Origin: JACDAN01 sp963847235
GTDB taxonomy: Bacteria; Actinomycetota; Thermoleophilia; Gaiellales; Gaiellaceae
Reading direction: 5' to 3'
Assembly: GCA_963847235.1 (NCBI GenBank)
Contig: CAWJYU010000014.1
Location: 1-64,000 of the forward strand
Length of the DNA: 64,000 bases
This document shows positions 19,005 through 28,932 of the stretch, in pieces. The stretch's first letter is position 1; each line of letters starts with the position of its first letter. The notes beneath the pieces were generated by a model. That model saw nothing but the letters and a program-made list of their open reading frames with translations, was not told the DNA's origin and did no database searches. Position numbers and translations under genes: made by a program.

Positions 19005-20872
19005 GCTCGGCCACCCGGCGGCCGAGCGCCAGGCCGAGAAGCCGGCCGATCAGCTGCCGGAGCGGCCCGCGGGGCGGGCGCTCACGCGCTTCCGGGTACG
19101 GCGCGTAGCGTCCCGTCGCCACGGCCGCCAGCTGGCCCGCGGCCGCGAACCAGCCGAGTGCGATCACGATTGCCGGCAGCGGCACCCAGCCGATCGCCAC
19201 GAGCTCGAGCACGTACCACGGCGCGTCCCAGCCGAGCTCGAAGCGCCACGCGAACGACGCAATCAGGATCGCCGGGCCCAGGAAACCCACCCCGAGCACG
19301 CCTGCCCGCAGCCACAGGCGCGGCGTGCCGAACCTGAGGCAGCCAGAGCCAGGCGTGGAGCGACGGGAGCAGGAAGATGAGCGCGTAGGCGTTCGTCGCC
19401 AGCGTCAGGAGTGCCAGGACTGCCAGCACGAGCAGCGCGGCCGTCTGCCCCGCGAGCTCCTCCTCGACAGAGACCGCTCGACGCGGGAGCAGGCGCTCGC
19501 GGCTGACCAGCCAGCTCGCGAACGCGAAGACGAGGAAGATCGTCAGCGTCACGACCGGCCAGTCCCCAGCCGGGCTCGTGCCGGGCGGCGGGGGTCGGTC
19601 CACTTGCGGCCAGGCGCCGATCAGTGCGAGGAATCCGAACGCAAGGCCGATCCAGAGCCAGAACGCAAGCCGTGTCCTGAAGCTCCGGAGCGCCGGCGCA
19701 AGCGGGATCCGGCGCCTCCTGCAGCGGGCGAACAGGTCGACGGCGGCAAGCAGGAACGGCAGGAGCGCCGTGATCAGCACGAGCTTCACCGCCCAGCCCT
19801 GGACGATCCGTCCTCCGAGGTAGATGTAGGTCGACGTGTCGCGCGCGAGCGCGACGCCCTCGTCGAGCGAACCGAGAAGCGCCTCCGCCGCTCGGCCCAC
19901 TTGGCCGATGCGCCGGTCGTCCAGCCGGTCGAGCGTGTCCGTCTCGGGCCGCGGCGGGCGTGGGCCGGCGGTTGTGATGCTGAGCGCCGGGATTCCTGCG
20001 CCGATCACGGGCGCCTGCTCGTACAGGCTGAAGGGGAAGGCGAGGTCGATCAGCTGGCCCGCCGCGCTCGTGCGCCTCGGTTCTGCTCCTGCGCGCTGGA
20101 GGATCCGCGCTGCAGCCGTCTCGACGAGCGTCGCGTCCGGCGAGCGCGGCCGGTCGGCGGCGAGCTCGAGGCGAATACCGCCCTCTCCCCCGATCGCCAC
20201 GAGGTTGACTGCCGACGCGACCCGCCGCCGGTACGGCGAGGTCTCGAGGAATCGCGCCGCTCCGATGCCGCCGTACGCGCCACCGTCCGTCGAGACGAGG
20301 ACGATCGTGTGCGTCGGACTGGCGGGCGCACGCTCCTGCCCCGGCGCCGGGGCGGTGCGGAGGCCGTAGCCGCGGGCGAGCTCGAGCAGGACGCCGGTGC
20401 CCGACGCGTTGTCGTTCGCTCCCTGCCCCGTCGCGCCGAGGTTGTCCCGGTGCGCCATGACCACGAGCACGTCCGGTGAGCGGCCCGGGGAGACAGCGAT
20501 CACATTCTCGAGCCCGACTCGGCCTTGCTCTGGAACCTGCGCCTCGAAGCGGTCTCGTTGCACGCGAAAACCGAAGGACGCAAGCCGCTCGGCGACCCAA
20601 TTCGCCGCGTCCGAGGCGGTGGGCGACCCCGGCGTCCGGTTCGGAAACTGCGTCGCGAGCTCGCGGGCGGACTGCGTCGCGCCGACCTCGTCGAAGGCGG
20701 CAGGGAAGGTCGGCGGAGGCAGGCTCTCGAGCCGCGTGATCGTGAACGCCGTGATCAGCAGCGGTATCGCGACGAGCAGCGCAGTTCCCCGATAGGCGCG
20801 GGCGTTGACCGGGCGCTCGAGGGAGCCGTGCCGCGCCCGCCTCCGCGAGGTTGGGCGCCGGAAAGGCGGCAT
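18982..20872 (-). CDS. M28-like peptidase domain fused to a multi-pass membrane region
   Basis: ATG 20,872 begins a basic N-terminus and a signal-anchor helix (LLVAIPLLITAFTI), then an extracytoplasmic M28-type alpha/beta domain (LVVMAHRDNLG, GANDNASGTGVLLELA). About eight C-terminal membrane helices follow, the last ones after a frame change near 19,325. The first zinc His and the bridging Asp are present. The catalytic and ligand Glu pair (usually EExGLxGS) is replaced by STDGGAYGGIG, and the later Asp ligand is also absent. It may be a non-catalytic relative, as with nicalin-like membrane M28 proteins. It is convergent with moeA: the two stop codons overlap. Confidence 0.7.
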
Positions 20873-20927
20873 GCCGAGGCTATAGTAGGGAGGGCCCCGG
20901 CCCCGCGCGCCCGGCGGTGATGCGCCC

Positions 20928-21629
20928 GTGCCCGACTCCTCCACAATCCTCCTCGTAGACGACGAGGACTCCGTCCAGAAGCTCCTCTCGTACCCGTTGG
21001 AACGGGATGGGTACCGCGTTCTCGCGGCCAAGGACGGTGAGGAAGCGCTCGCGAAGTTCTCGTCCGAGCCGGTCGACCTCGTCGTGCTCGACCTGATGCT
21101 GCCCAAGCTCGACGGGCTCGAGGTCTGCAAGCGCCTCCGCGCCCAGAGCGCCGTCCCGATCATCATGCTCACCGCGCGGGACGACGAGCTCGACAAGGTG
21201 CTCGGCCTGGAGCTCGGCGCCGACGACTACATCACGAAGCCGTTCTCGATCCGCGAGTTCCGAAGCCGCGTGCGGGCGCTTCTGCGCCGCGCGTCCCTGC
21301 CCGCGCAGCAGGACCGGCGCGACGGCGAGGTGATCGAGGCGGAGGACCTGCTCGTGGATCCGGCCCGGCGAACCGTGGAGGTGCGCGGCGACGCCGTGCA
21401 GCTGACCTACGTCGAGTTCGAGCTCCTGCGCACGCTTGCGTCGAATCCTGGGCGAGTCTTCACCCGGCGGCAGCTGCTCGAGGCGCTGTGGGGCGACTCG
21501 GCGTACCGCGAGCCGCGCACGATCGACGTCCACGTCCGCCACCTGCGCGAAAAGCTCGAGCACGACGCCAGCGAGCCCGAGTTCATCCTCACCGTTCGCG
21601 GCGCCGGCTACCGCTTTCGGGATTCCTGA
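20928..21629 (+). CDS. OmpR/PhoB-family response regulator
   Basis: Receiver (residues 5-120) with acidic pair D11/D12, phosphoacceptor Asp55 in LVVLDLMLPK and Lys104 in YITKPFS. A winged-helix output domain follows (LTYVEFELLRTLASNPGRVF, TIDVHVRHLREKLE, VRGAGYRF). The start is GTG at 20,928. The stop overlaps the ATG of the histidine kinase, so the pair is co-translated. The divergent promoter region shared with the M28-like gene spans only about 55 bases and contains CTATAGT. The HtrA protease downstream suggests a cell-envelope stress circuit (inference). Confidence 0.93.
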   Translation: MPDSSTILLVDDEDSVQKLLSYPLERDGYRVLAAKDGEEALAKFSSEPVDLVVLDLMLPKLDGLEVCKRLRAQSAVPIIMLTARDDELDKVLGLELGADDYITKPFSIREFRSRVRALLRRASLPAQQDRRDGEVIEAEDLLVDPARRTVEVRGDAVQLTYVEFELLRTLASNPGRVFTRRQLLEALWGDSAYREPRTIDVHVRHLREKLEHDASEPEFILTVRGAGYRFRDS

Positions 21630-23042
21630 TGCGCCTTCGCACCGTCGGGCTCAAGCTCAGCCTCGCACTCGTTGCGCTCGTTGCCGGCGCCCTGGCGATC
21701 GTCTACTTCGCGGTCGTGCCCGGCCTGGAGAACCGGCTCGTCGAAAGCCGGCTCTCGCAGCTCCACCGGGCCTCGGACGCGATCGTGGGTGACCTCTCGC
21801 AGGAGGACTCATTCCAGTGGAGAGACACCGTCGTCACGGAAGCGCCAGCGGCGTGGCCTGCGCATCACGATCTACGAGGTGTTCAGCGAGTCGCCGCCGA
21901 TCTACCTGAACCCCGTCGTCGAGTCGCGGCCGCTGGGAGAGTCCTCGGGCGATCCGATCGCACACCGGGCGGTGGAGACCGGCCGGACGCGCGACGGAGT
22001 CGTAGCGCGAGGCGGCTCGCAGTTCGCCGAGGTTGCCGTTCCCTTCGGTGGAGCGTTCGTGCTGCTCGTAGCCGCCCCCATCGCCGACACGCTGGAGATC
22101 GTCTCCTTCGTTCGCGAGCGTCTTCTTGCCGCCGGTGTGATTGCGCTGCTTGCCGCAGCCCTCGTCGGATTCTTCCTCGCGCGCGTTTTTGCGCGGCGCG
22201 TGCACCGGCTCGAGCGCGCTGCAGAGCGGATTGCGGGTGGCCGCTTCGATGAGCCGGTAGTCGACCCGAGCGCGGACGAGATCGGGGAGCTGGCCAGGGC
22301 GTTCGACCGCATGCGCGAGCAGCTGGCGACGCTGGAACGCGCTCGTCGCGAGTTCATCGCCAACGCCTCCCACGAGCTGCGGACGCCGATCTTTGCCCTC
22401 GGAGGCCACGTCGAGCTGCTCACCGACGAGGACATGGACGAGGAAACGCGGAGTGAGTTTCTCGCCGAGATGCGGCTCCAGGTCGAGCGCCTCACGAAGC
22501 TCGCGACCGACCTCCTCGACCTCTCCCGGCTCGACGCGGGCCGTTTGCACGTGGAAATGACCCCGGTGGATCTCGGGGAGACCGCGCAGTCGCTCGCAGC
22601 GGAGTTCGGCGGCGTCGGCCGCGGGCGGGACCACGCGCTCGAAGCGGACGGCGAGCCGGGTGCCCTCGCGCTCGCCGACGAGGAACGGGTTCGCCAGATC
22701 GGACGAATCCTCGTCGAGAACGCGATTCTCCATACGCCGCCGGGGACCGAGATCCGGCTCCACACCGCCGAAACCGACGACGGGGTCGAGCTGCGCGTCG
22801 AGGACACCGGCCCGGGCATCCCTCCCGACGACCAGCAGCAGGTGTTCGAGCGCTTCTACCGGGTCGGCGGCGCGGTCTCGTCCGGTTCGGGGCTCGGCCT
22901 GGCCATTGCACGGGAGCTTGCAGGGGTGATGGGCGGCGAGATCGTGCTCGACTCACGTCCCGGCCGCACCGTTTTCACGTTGAAACTCCCGCGGAGCCCG
23001 CTCGCGGTGGAAGAGCCCGAGCACGCGCTCGTCCGCTGTAGG
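21629..23042 (+). CDS. sensor histidine kinase, one or two frameshifts
   Basis: N-terminal helix (LSLALVALVAGALAIVYFAVV), an extracytoplasmic sensor segment, a second helix near 22,120 (LLAAGVIALLAAALVGFFLA), HAMP, a dimerisation domain with phospho-His in FIANASHELRTPI, and an ATPase domain with N box (LVENAILHTPP), G1 (DTGPGIP), F box (FERFYR) and G2 (GSGLGLAIARELAG). The frame changes near 21,850. After FTLKLP the main frame has no stop until 23,633 inside the protease gene, whereas the third frame stops at 23,040-23,042. A second base error near 22,995 is therefore likely, and I place the end there. Confidence 0.85.
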
Positions 23043-23250
23043 AGGGCTCGGCGGAATGCCGGCTGTGTCGCCAGGCCGCGCTGCTCGCCCCAGGACTGCG
23101 TCCTCAGTCGCGCCCGTATCGCAAGGATACGAACGCTCCCTGCGTCCTTGCCTGGAAACGAGCATCGCACCCTGGCAACGAGCGGCATCCCACCAAGCCC
23201 TCCTCCTTTTCACGTGCAAACGCGGGGCGGGCAGGAGCCCCGCGGCTACA

Positions 23251-24486
23251 GTGACGAAGCCGGTGCGTCCGTCCGCCCTCGCAGTCATTGCGCTTGTCGC
23301 CGCCGCCGTCGGCGGCCTCGTTTCCGTCGTCGCGGCCGACCAGACCGGTCTGCTGGACGGTGGGACCGAGACGGTCTTCGTCAGCGGCTCGGGCGGGGCC
23401 CTGGCGGTCGAGCGGGAGATCGCAAATCCGAATCATGCGGCCAAACCGCTCGCAGGGAACACCTTCGACCCGGCTGCGATCTACCAGTCGCGCAGCGGCG
23501 GTGTCGTCACGATCTACGCGTATTTCGACGACCGTCCGCCCGCCGACCATGCCGCGCAGGGCTCTGGCTTCGTCATCTCTCGGGAGGGCTACATGCTCAC
23601 GAGCGCGCACGTGGTCACGACGGCCGGCCCTGACGAGACAGGCGAACCGGAGGCGGCTGACCGCGTCTACGTCGGCTTCCGCGACGGCGATCGGGTCGAG
23701 GCCAAGGTGATCGGATGGGATGTCTTCGACGATGTCGGCGTCCTCAAGGTCGATCCTGCTGCGCACACGCTCGATCCAGTGCCGCTCGGCGACTCCGCCC
23801 GCGTGGTCGTCGGTGAGCCCGTCGCGGCGCTCGGCAGTCCGTTCGGCAACGAGAGCTCGCTCTCGGTCGGCGTCGTCTCGGCGACGCGCCGCTCGATCGA
23901 CTCGCTGACGTCGGGCTACAACGTCGGCGACGCGATCCAGACTGACGCCCCGATCACGCACGGGAACTCGGGTGGGCCGCTCTTCGACGCGCGCGGCCTC
24001 GTGATCGGCATCAACGCGCAGATTCGAAGCAACTCGGGCCAGTCCGAGGGCGTCGGCTTCGCGATCCCGATCAACGCCGCCAAGCGCTCGTTTCGCCAGC
24101 TCGTCCGCGACGGCCGTGTTGCGTACGCGTACGTCGGCGTCAACGCGGAGGATCTGACACCGACGATCGCCAAGCGATTCGGATACCCCGTTCAGCGCGG
24201 GGCCGTGATCGCCAGCGTCGTCCCGAAGAGCCCTGGCCAGGAAGCCGGCCTGCGCGGCGGGAGCCAGCGCCGGCAGCTCAACGGCTTCGACGTGCGGGTC
24301 GGCGGCGACGTCGTCGTCAAGATCGGCTCCCAGGAGGTCCGCAGCGCAGACGACCTCGTCCGCGAGGTGAGCGAGCGCCTTGCGCCCGGCCAGGTCGTCT
24401 CCTTCACGATCCTGCGCCAGGGACGCCGGATCGTCGTCCCTGTTCGGCTCGGCGAGCGCCCGAGGCGGCCGCAGGTCGAGGATTAG
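23251..24486 (+). CDS. HtrA/DegP-type serine protease with PDZ domain
   Basis: Membrane-anchored quality-control protease. GTG 23,251 is preferred over ATG 23,056 because AGGAG precedes it and because it starts directly before the anchor helix (ALAVIALVAAAVGGLVSVVA). Catalytic triad: His in LTSAHVV, Asp in DVFDDVGVLKV, Ser in ITHGNSGGPLFD. The PDZ domain begins at YAYVGVNAEDLTP and ends with VSFTILRQGRRI. Total about 411 residues. It follows a two-component system of the kind that often controls such proteases, with roughly 200 bases between. Confidence 0.92.
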   Translation: MTKPVRPSALAVIALVAAAVGGLVSVVAADQTGLLDGGTETVFVSGSGGALAVEREIANPNHAAKPLAGNTFDPAAIYQSRSGGVVTIYAYFDDRPPADHAAQGSGFVISREGYMLTSAHVVTTAGPDETGEPEAADRVYVGFRDGDRVEAKVIGWDVFDDVGVLKVDPAAHTLDPVPLGDSARVVVGEPVAALGSPFGNESSLSVGVVSATRRSIDSLTSGYNVGDAIQTDAPITHGNSGGPLFDARGLVIGINAQIRSNSGQSEGVGFAIPINAAKRSFRQLVRDGRVAYAYVGVNAEDLTPTIAKRFGYPVQRGAVIASVVPKSPGQEAGLRGGSQRRQLNGFDVRVGGDVVVKIGSQEVRSADDLVREVSERLAPGQVVSFTILRQGRRIVVPVRLGERPRRPQVED

Positions 24487-24573
24487 CCCCGGGCGTTTGA
24501 TTTCCCCCACGGGTTGGAATAGTGGAACCGTACGGGATCCCTTTCCGTAAACCTGGTAAAACCTTCCAAATTC

Positions 24574-25020
24574 ATGACGAGCCGCTCAACCCCTGCGACC
24601 AACGGTGGTGCCCCGACCATCTGGTTGACGATTCCGGCGAAGCCCGAGTACATCACGCTGGTTCGGCTCGCCCTCAGCGGCCTGTCCCAGTCCCGCGAGC
24701 TTCCCGACGAGACGCTCGGCGACCTCAAGCTCGCAGTCACCGAAGCCTGCTCCAACTCCATCCGGCACGCCTATGGCGACGGTCGCGACGGCTCGGTCGA
24801 GGTCGTCTACGAGCTCCATCCCGACCGCCTCGTCGTCGAAGTGCGCGACGACGGCCCGGGGTTCTCCGCGCCCGAGCCTGCGGTCCTGGACGAGCAGGGG
24901 CTCAACGAAGGGGGCCTCGGGATCGCGATCATCCGGGCGCTTGCCGATGAGCTCGAGCTCGGGCCGGGAGCTGACGGGCAGGGATCTCGCCTCCGGCTCG
25001 TAAAGTTCATCCAGGCATAG
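24574..25020 (+). CDS. RsbW-like anti-sigma factor / serine kinase ATPase
   Basis: 148 residues with a GHKL ATPase fold: N box EACSNSIRHAYG, G1 motif VEVRDDGPGF, G2 motif EGGLGIAIIRAL. The size and lack of a dimerisation domain fit a stand-alone RsbW/SpoIIAB-type anti-sigma kinase, which binds a sigma factor and phosphorylates an anti-sigma antagonist; neither partner is adjacent. Upstream (24,494-24,516) GTTTGA...GGGTTG resembles a general-stress-sigma promoter with a short spacer, suggestive but weak. Confidence 0.8.
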   Translation: MTSRSTPATNGGAPTIWLTIPAKPEYITLVRLALSGLSQSRELPDETLGDLKLAVTEACSNSIRHAYGDGRDGSVEVVYELHPDRLVVEVRDDGPGFSAPEPAVLDEQGLNEGGLGIAIIRALADELELGPGADGQGSRLRLVKFIQA

Positions 25021-25069
25021 TCAACACCTCGCACAGACCCACCCACCGGCACAGCTCGGACGTCTGAAC

Positions 25070-26356
25070 ATGCTCCCGCCCGTCAACGTCGGCACCAAAC
25101 CCCTCTCGGACTACGCGACCATCGGCGGCCGTGGTCTGATGGCCGAGATCCAGCGCCTCGCCGGGCCGCTCGAGGGCAAGCGGGTCTGCCACCTCTCGGC
25201 GACGGCGTTCGGCGGCGGCGTCGCGGAGATCAACTACACGCTGATCCCGCTGATGCGCAGCGCCGGGCTCGAGACGGACTGGCGGATCATCAAGGGCAAG
25301 GACGAGTTCTTCGACGTCACGAAGAAGATCCACAACGCGCTCCAGGGCAGCCCGCTCGGGCTGACCGACGAGGAGGTGCGGATCTTCCAGCAGTACAACG
25401 CGGCAAACGCCAAGGAGTTCGACGACTCCGAGTACGACGTCGTCATCGTCCACGACCCGCAGCCGGTCGCGATGATCGACCATTTCCCGAGCTCGGAGGC
25501 GCGCTGGATCTGGCGCTGCCACATCGACCTCTCCACGCCGAACGAGGATGTGCTCGGCGTGCTGCTCCCCTCGATCGCACGCTACGACGGGGCGATCTTC
25601 CACATGCCGCAGTACGTGCCGCGGACGGGCGATATCCCGGAGGCGTACATCTGGCCGCCGGCGATCGACCCGCTTGCGCCGAAGAACATCGCGCTCTCGG
25701 CGGAGGATGCGGCGTACATCGTCGACCAGTTCGGGATCGACGTGGAGCGGCCGCTGCTCACGCAGGTCTCACGGTTCGATCCCTGGAAGGACCCGCTCGG
25801 CGTGATCGATGCCTTCAGGATCACGCGCGAGTCGCATCCGGGTCTGCAGCTCGGGCTGGTGGGGTCGATGGCGCACGACGACCCCGAAGGCTGGGACTTC
25901 TACAACCAGACGGTCGAACACGCGGGCGGCGACCCTGACATCTTCATCCTCTCGAACCTCAACAACATCGGCTCAGTCGAGGTCAACGCGTTCCAGGTGT
26001 ACTCGGCGGCGGTCCTCCAGAAGTCGATCCGGGAGGGCTTCGGCCTGACCGTGACCGAGGGGCTCTGGAAGGCCCGGCCCACCGTAGCGGGGCGAGTCGG
26101 CGGGATCCCGGCACAGATCCAGGACGGCGAGACCGGCTGGCTCGTGGATTCCGTCGAGGAGTGCGCGGCCGCGTGCCTGGAGATCCTCGCCGAGCCTGAA
26201 GAGGCTCGTCGCCGCGGAGTCCGGGGCAAGGAGTACGTGCGCCAGCACTTTCTCACGCCGAGGCTTCTGCGCGACTGGCTTGCCCTCTTCAACAGGCTCG
26301 ACGGCAAGGACACGGGCGAGACCCAGCTGGTGACCGTCTCAGCTGAAGCTGTCTGA
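25070..26356 (+). CDS. treT: trehalose glycosyltransfering synthase-like GT4 glycosyltransferase
   Basis: 428 residues. It resembles TreT, which joins NDP-glucose and glucose directly to trehalose. Typical segments: LSATAFGGGVAEINYTLIPL, VVIVHDPQPVAMI, WRCHIDLSTPNEDV, LTQVSRFDPWKDPLGVI, VNAFQVYSAAVLQKSIREGF and GLTVTEGLWKARPTVAGRVG. The last contains the EX7E-like donor-binding region. The adjacent GT20 gene makes the same disaccharide by another route, which supports a role in trehalose or compatible-solute metabolism. A sucrose-phosphate-like or glucosylglycerate enzyme is a less likely alternative. Confidence 0.75.
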   Translation: MLPPVNVGTKPLSDYATIGGRGLMAEIQRLAGPLEGKRVCHLSATAFGGGVAEINYTLIPLMRSAGLETDWRIIKGKDEFFDVTKKIHNALQGSPLGLTDEEVRIFQQYNAANAKEFDDSEYDVVIVHDPQPVAMIDHFPSSEARWIWRCHIDLSTPNEDVLGVLLPSIARYDGAIFHMPQYVPRTGDIPEAYIWPPAIDPLAPKNIALSAEDAAYIVDQFGIDVERPLLTQVSRFDPWKDPLGVIDAFRITRESHPGLQLGLVGSMAHDDPEGWDFYNQTVEHAGGDPDIFILSNLNNIGSVEVNAFQVYSAAVLQKSIREGFGLTVTEGLWKARPTVAGRVGGIPAQIQDGETGWLVDSVEECAAACLEILAEPEEARRRGVRGKEYVRQHFLTPRLLRDWLALFNRLDGKDTGETQLVTVSAEAV

Positions 26357-26399
26357 GCCCGCCGTCTGAGCCAGAAACCGCTCGGGTAGGGTCCTGGCG

Positions 26400-27878
26400 A
26401 TGGGCGCCCGACGAAGGCTGGTCGTCGTTTCGAACCGCGGCCCCGTGACCTTCGACCGCGATGCGGACGGTCAGCGGGTCGCCAGACGCGGCGGCGGCGG
26501 GCTCGTGACGGCGCTCCGCAGCCTGGTCGCCATGCACGACGTCACCTGGATCGCAAGCGCGATGACCGACGAGGATCGGGCGGTTGCCGAGGAGGCAAGC
26601 GGTGAGGCGATCGACGAGACCGCTCGCGACGGCTCGCCCTACCACCTGAGGCTCGTCTCGCACGATCGCACGGCGTACGACTGGTTCTACAACGTCGTCG
26701 CGAACCCCACCCTCTGGTTCCTGCAGCACTACCTGTGGAACCTCGCGCAGGCGCCAAACGTCGATCGGGGGCTACACCACGCGTGGGAGGAGGGGTACGT
26801 TGCCGTCAACGCAGGCTTCGCCGACGCGGTCGTCGCCGAGTTGGAGGCGGAGCCCGGTTCGCCGGTCTTCTTCCACGACTACCACCTGTATCTCGCGCCG
26901 CGGTTCGTGCGGGCGCGAGTGCCCGAGGCGGCGCTGTCGCACTTCGTTCACGTCCCGTGGCCGGAACCGGACTACTGGCGGGTGCTTCCCGAGGCGATCC
27001 GGCGTGCCTTGCACGATGGGCTGCTTGCGAACGACGTCGTCGGCTTTCACACGGATCGCTGGCGCCGCTCCTTTCTCCGCTCGTGCATGGACATCGTCGG
27101 CGCCGAGGGCAACTTCCTCGACGGCACCGCGGACTACGACGGTCGCCGGGTGTGGGCTACGAGTCGTCCGATCTCCGTCGATGCGGCCGAGTTCGACGAG
27201 CTCGCCGCCGGCGACGCCGTCCGGGAGCTCGAGGCCGAGCTCGCCGCCTCGCGACCCGAGCGACTGATCCTCCGCGTCGACCGGACCGACCCATCGAAGA
27301 ACGTTGTGCGCGGATTCCGGGCGTTCGAGCGGTTCCTGACCGACCACCCCGAGTACCACGGACGGGTTGGAATGCTCGCGCTGCTCGACCCGAGCCGGCA
27401 GGACATTCCCGAGTACGCGGAGTATCTCGGTGCCATCCAACGAACGGCCCGGGTGGTCAACGACCGGTTCCAGGCCGAGGGCTGGACGCCGATCGATCTG
27501 CGGATCGCCGACAACTTCCTGGGCTCGGTGGCCGCCTACAAGCAGTACGACGTCCTGCTCGTCAATGCGATCTTCGACGGACTGAACCTCGTCGCCAAGG
27601 AGGCGCCGCTCGTCAACGAGCGGGACGGCGTCCTGATCCTCTCCGAGAACGCGGGCGCCCACGAGGAGCTGAGCGACTGGGCGGTGACGGTCAACCCGTT
27701 CGACATCGCGGGCCAGGCGGACGCGATCTACTCAGCGCTCGAGATGCCGGCCGATGAGCGCGCGGCGCGAGGTCGCGCGCTCCGCGCACACATCCGCGAG
27801 CACGACCTCAGTGAGTGGGTCGAGGGCCAGCTCGCGGATCTCGACGCCGCCGCCGCGCGGCCCAGCGCCCGTCCGTGA
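26400..27878 (+). CDS. otsA: trehalose-6-phosphate synthase-like GT20 glycosyltransferase
   Basis: Transfers glucose from an NDP-glucose to glucose-6-phosphate. 492 residues. N-terminal VVVSNRGPVTF, loop GGGGLVTAL, HDYHLYLAPRFVR, VHVPWPEPDYW (family: HIPWP), GFHTDRW, ILRVDRTDPSKNVVRGFRAF (family: R.DY.KG) and the donor site VNAIFDGLNLVAKEAPLV with ILSENAGA. The acceptor loop and LRVDRTDPSK deviate from E. coli OtsA, so acceptor specificity could differ. No trehalose-6-phosphate phosphatase follows. Its stop overlaps the GTG of moaC, so the cofactor genes are transcribed with it. Confidence 0.82.
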   Translation: MGARRRLVVVSNRGPVTFDRDADGQRVARRGGGGLVTALRSLVAMHDVTWIASAMTDEDRAVAEEASGEAIDETARDGSPYHLRLVSHDRTAYDWFYNVVANPTLWFLQHYLWNLAQAPNVDRGLHHAWEEGYVAVNAGFADAVVAELEAEPGSPVFFHDYHLYLAPRFVRARVPEAALSHFVHVPWPEPDYWRVLPEAIRRALHDGLLANDVVGFHTDRWRRSFLRSCMDIVGAEGNFLDGTADYDGRRVWATSRPISVDAAEFDELAAGDAVRELEAELAASRPERLILRVDRTDPSKNVVRGFRAFERFLTDHPEYHGRVGMLALLDPSRQDIPEYAEYLGAIQRTARVVNDRFQAEGWTPIDLRIADNFLGSVAAYKQYDVLLVNAIFDGLNLVAKEAPLVNERDGVLILSENAGAHEELSDWAVTVNPFDIAGQADAIYSALEMPADERAARGRALRAHIREHDLSEWVEGQLADLDAAAARPSARP

Positions 27879-28321
27879 CGGACTTCTCGCACATCGACGA
27901 GGCGGGTGGAGTCCGGATGGTGGATGTCGGCGGCAAGCCGCTCTCACGGCGGCGCGCGCGGGCGCGGGCTCTCGTCGAGATGCGGCCCGAGACCGCCGCT
28001 CGGCTCGGCGAGCTGCCCAAGGGCGACGCGCTGACAACGGCGCAGCTGGCCGGCGTCATGGCCGCGAAGCGGACAAGCGAGCTGATCCCCCTCTGCCACC
28101 CGTTGCCGCTCACTTCGATCGACGTCCATGTTGCCATCGTAGAGAACGGGGCGGACGTCATAGCTGCAGTGGAGACGACGGCGCAGACCGGTGTCGAGAT
28201 GGAGGCGCTCGTTGCTGCCTCGATCGCCGCGCTCACGATCTACGACATGGCGAAGGCGGTCGACGACTCGATGGTCGTTCGCGAAGTGCGCCTGCTGGAG
28301 AAGGCGAAGGAGGAGATCTGA
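27875..28321 (+). CDS. moaC: cyclic pyranopterin monophosphate synthase MoaC
   Basis: Second enzyme of the first step of molybdenum cofactor synthesis: with MoaA it turns GTP into cyclic pyranopterin monophosphate. 148 residues, start GTG 27,875 overlapping the previous stop (GTGA). Signatures: MVDVGGKPLSRRRA, ELIPLCHPLPLTSIDVHV, VETTAQTGVEMEAL and YDMAKAVDDSM, including the active-site His/Lys/Asp region. No moaA in the window. Confidence 0.93.
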   Translation: MTDFSHIDEAGGVRMVDVGGKPLSRRRARARALVEMRPETAARLGELPKGDALTTAQLAGVMAAKRTSELIPLCHPLPLTSIDVHVAIVENGADVIAAVETTAQTGVEMEALVAASIAALTIYDMAKAVDDSMVVREVRLLEKAKEEI

Positions 28322-28797
28322 GGGCCGCGGTTCTGACGGTCTCCGACGGCGTCGCGGGCGGCGAGCGCCCGGACGAGAGCGGCGCAGTGCTGGAAGAGCT
28401 TCTCCGGGAGGACGGACACGAGGTGACCCGGCGGGTCGTGCCTGACGAGCGGAGCGAGATTGCGGAGGCGATCGAAGCGCTCACCGACGAGTTCGAGCTC
28501 GTCCTGACCACGGGAGGCACGGGCGTGGCGCCGCGCGACGTCACTCCCGAGGCGACGGCGGCGGTCGTCGAGCGTCAGATTCCGGGTCTGGCGGAGGCGA
28601 TCCGAGCCGATGCCGTGGCGCGCACGCCGCACGGCATGCTCTCGCGCGGGGTCGCGGGTGCTCGGGGCCGCACGCTCGTTGTGAACCTGCCCGGCTCCCC
28701 GGGAGGCTGCCGCGACGGTTTTGCGGTCGTCCGGGAGGCGCTTCCGCACGCCGTGCGGCTGCTTGCGGGCGAGACCGGAGGGCACCGCCAGACCTGA
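28318..28797 (+). CDS. moaB: molybdopterin adenylyltransferase MoaB/Mog family
   Basis: About 159 residues: AAVLTVSDGVAGGERPDESG, LVLTTGGTGVAPRDVTPEA and TLVVNLPGSPGG. This is the MogA/MoaB fold that adenylylates molybdopterin before MoeA acts. No ATG, GTG or TTG lies in frame near the expected start. The nearest possibility is CTG 28,318-28,320, overlapping the moaC stop, so either CTG is used, the protein is made by read-through coupling, or a base is wrong. Confidence 0.85.
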   Translation: MRAAVLTVSDGVAGGERPDESGAVLEELLREDGHEVTRRVVPDERSEIAEAIEALTDEFELVLTTGGTGVAPRDVTPEATAAVVERQIPGLAEAIRADAVARTPHGMLSRGVAGARGRTLVVNLPGSPGGCRDGFAVVREALPHAVRLLAGETGGHRQT

Positions 28798-28932
28798 GCC
28801 CGGCCCGTCGGTCAACCGAGTTGGCGCAGTTTCGGCACTGGTGCGTCACCCACCCGTGCGCCGCCCACGGATACGATCGCCTCGGGGAGGAGGTTGGGGG
28901 TTCCTGAGCGAGACCAGCGAGGTGAGCGCGGG

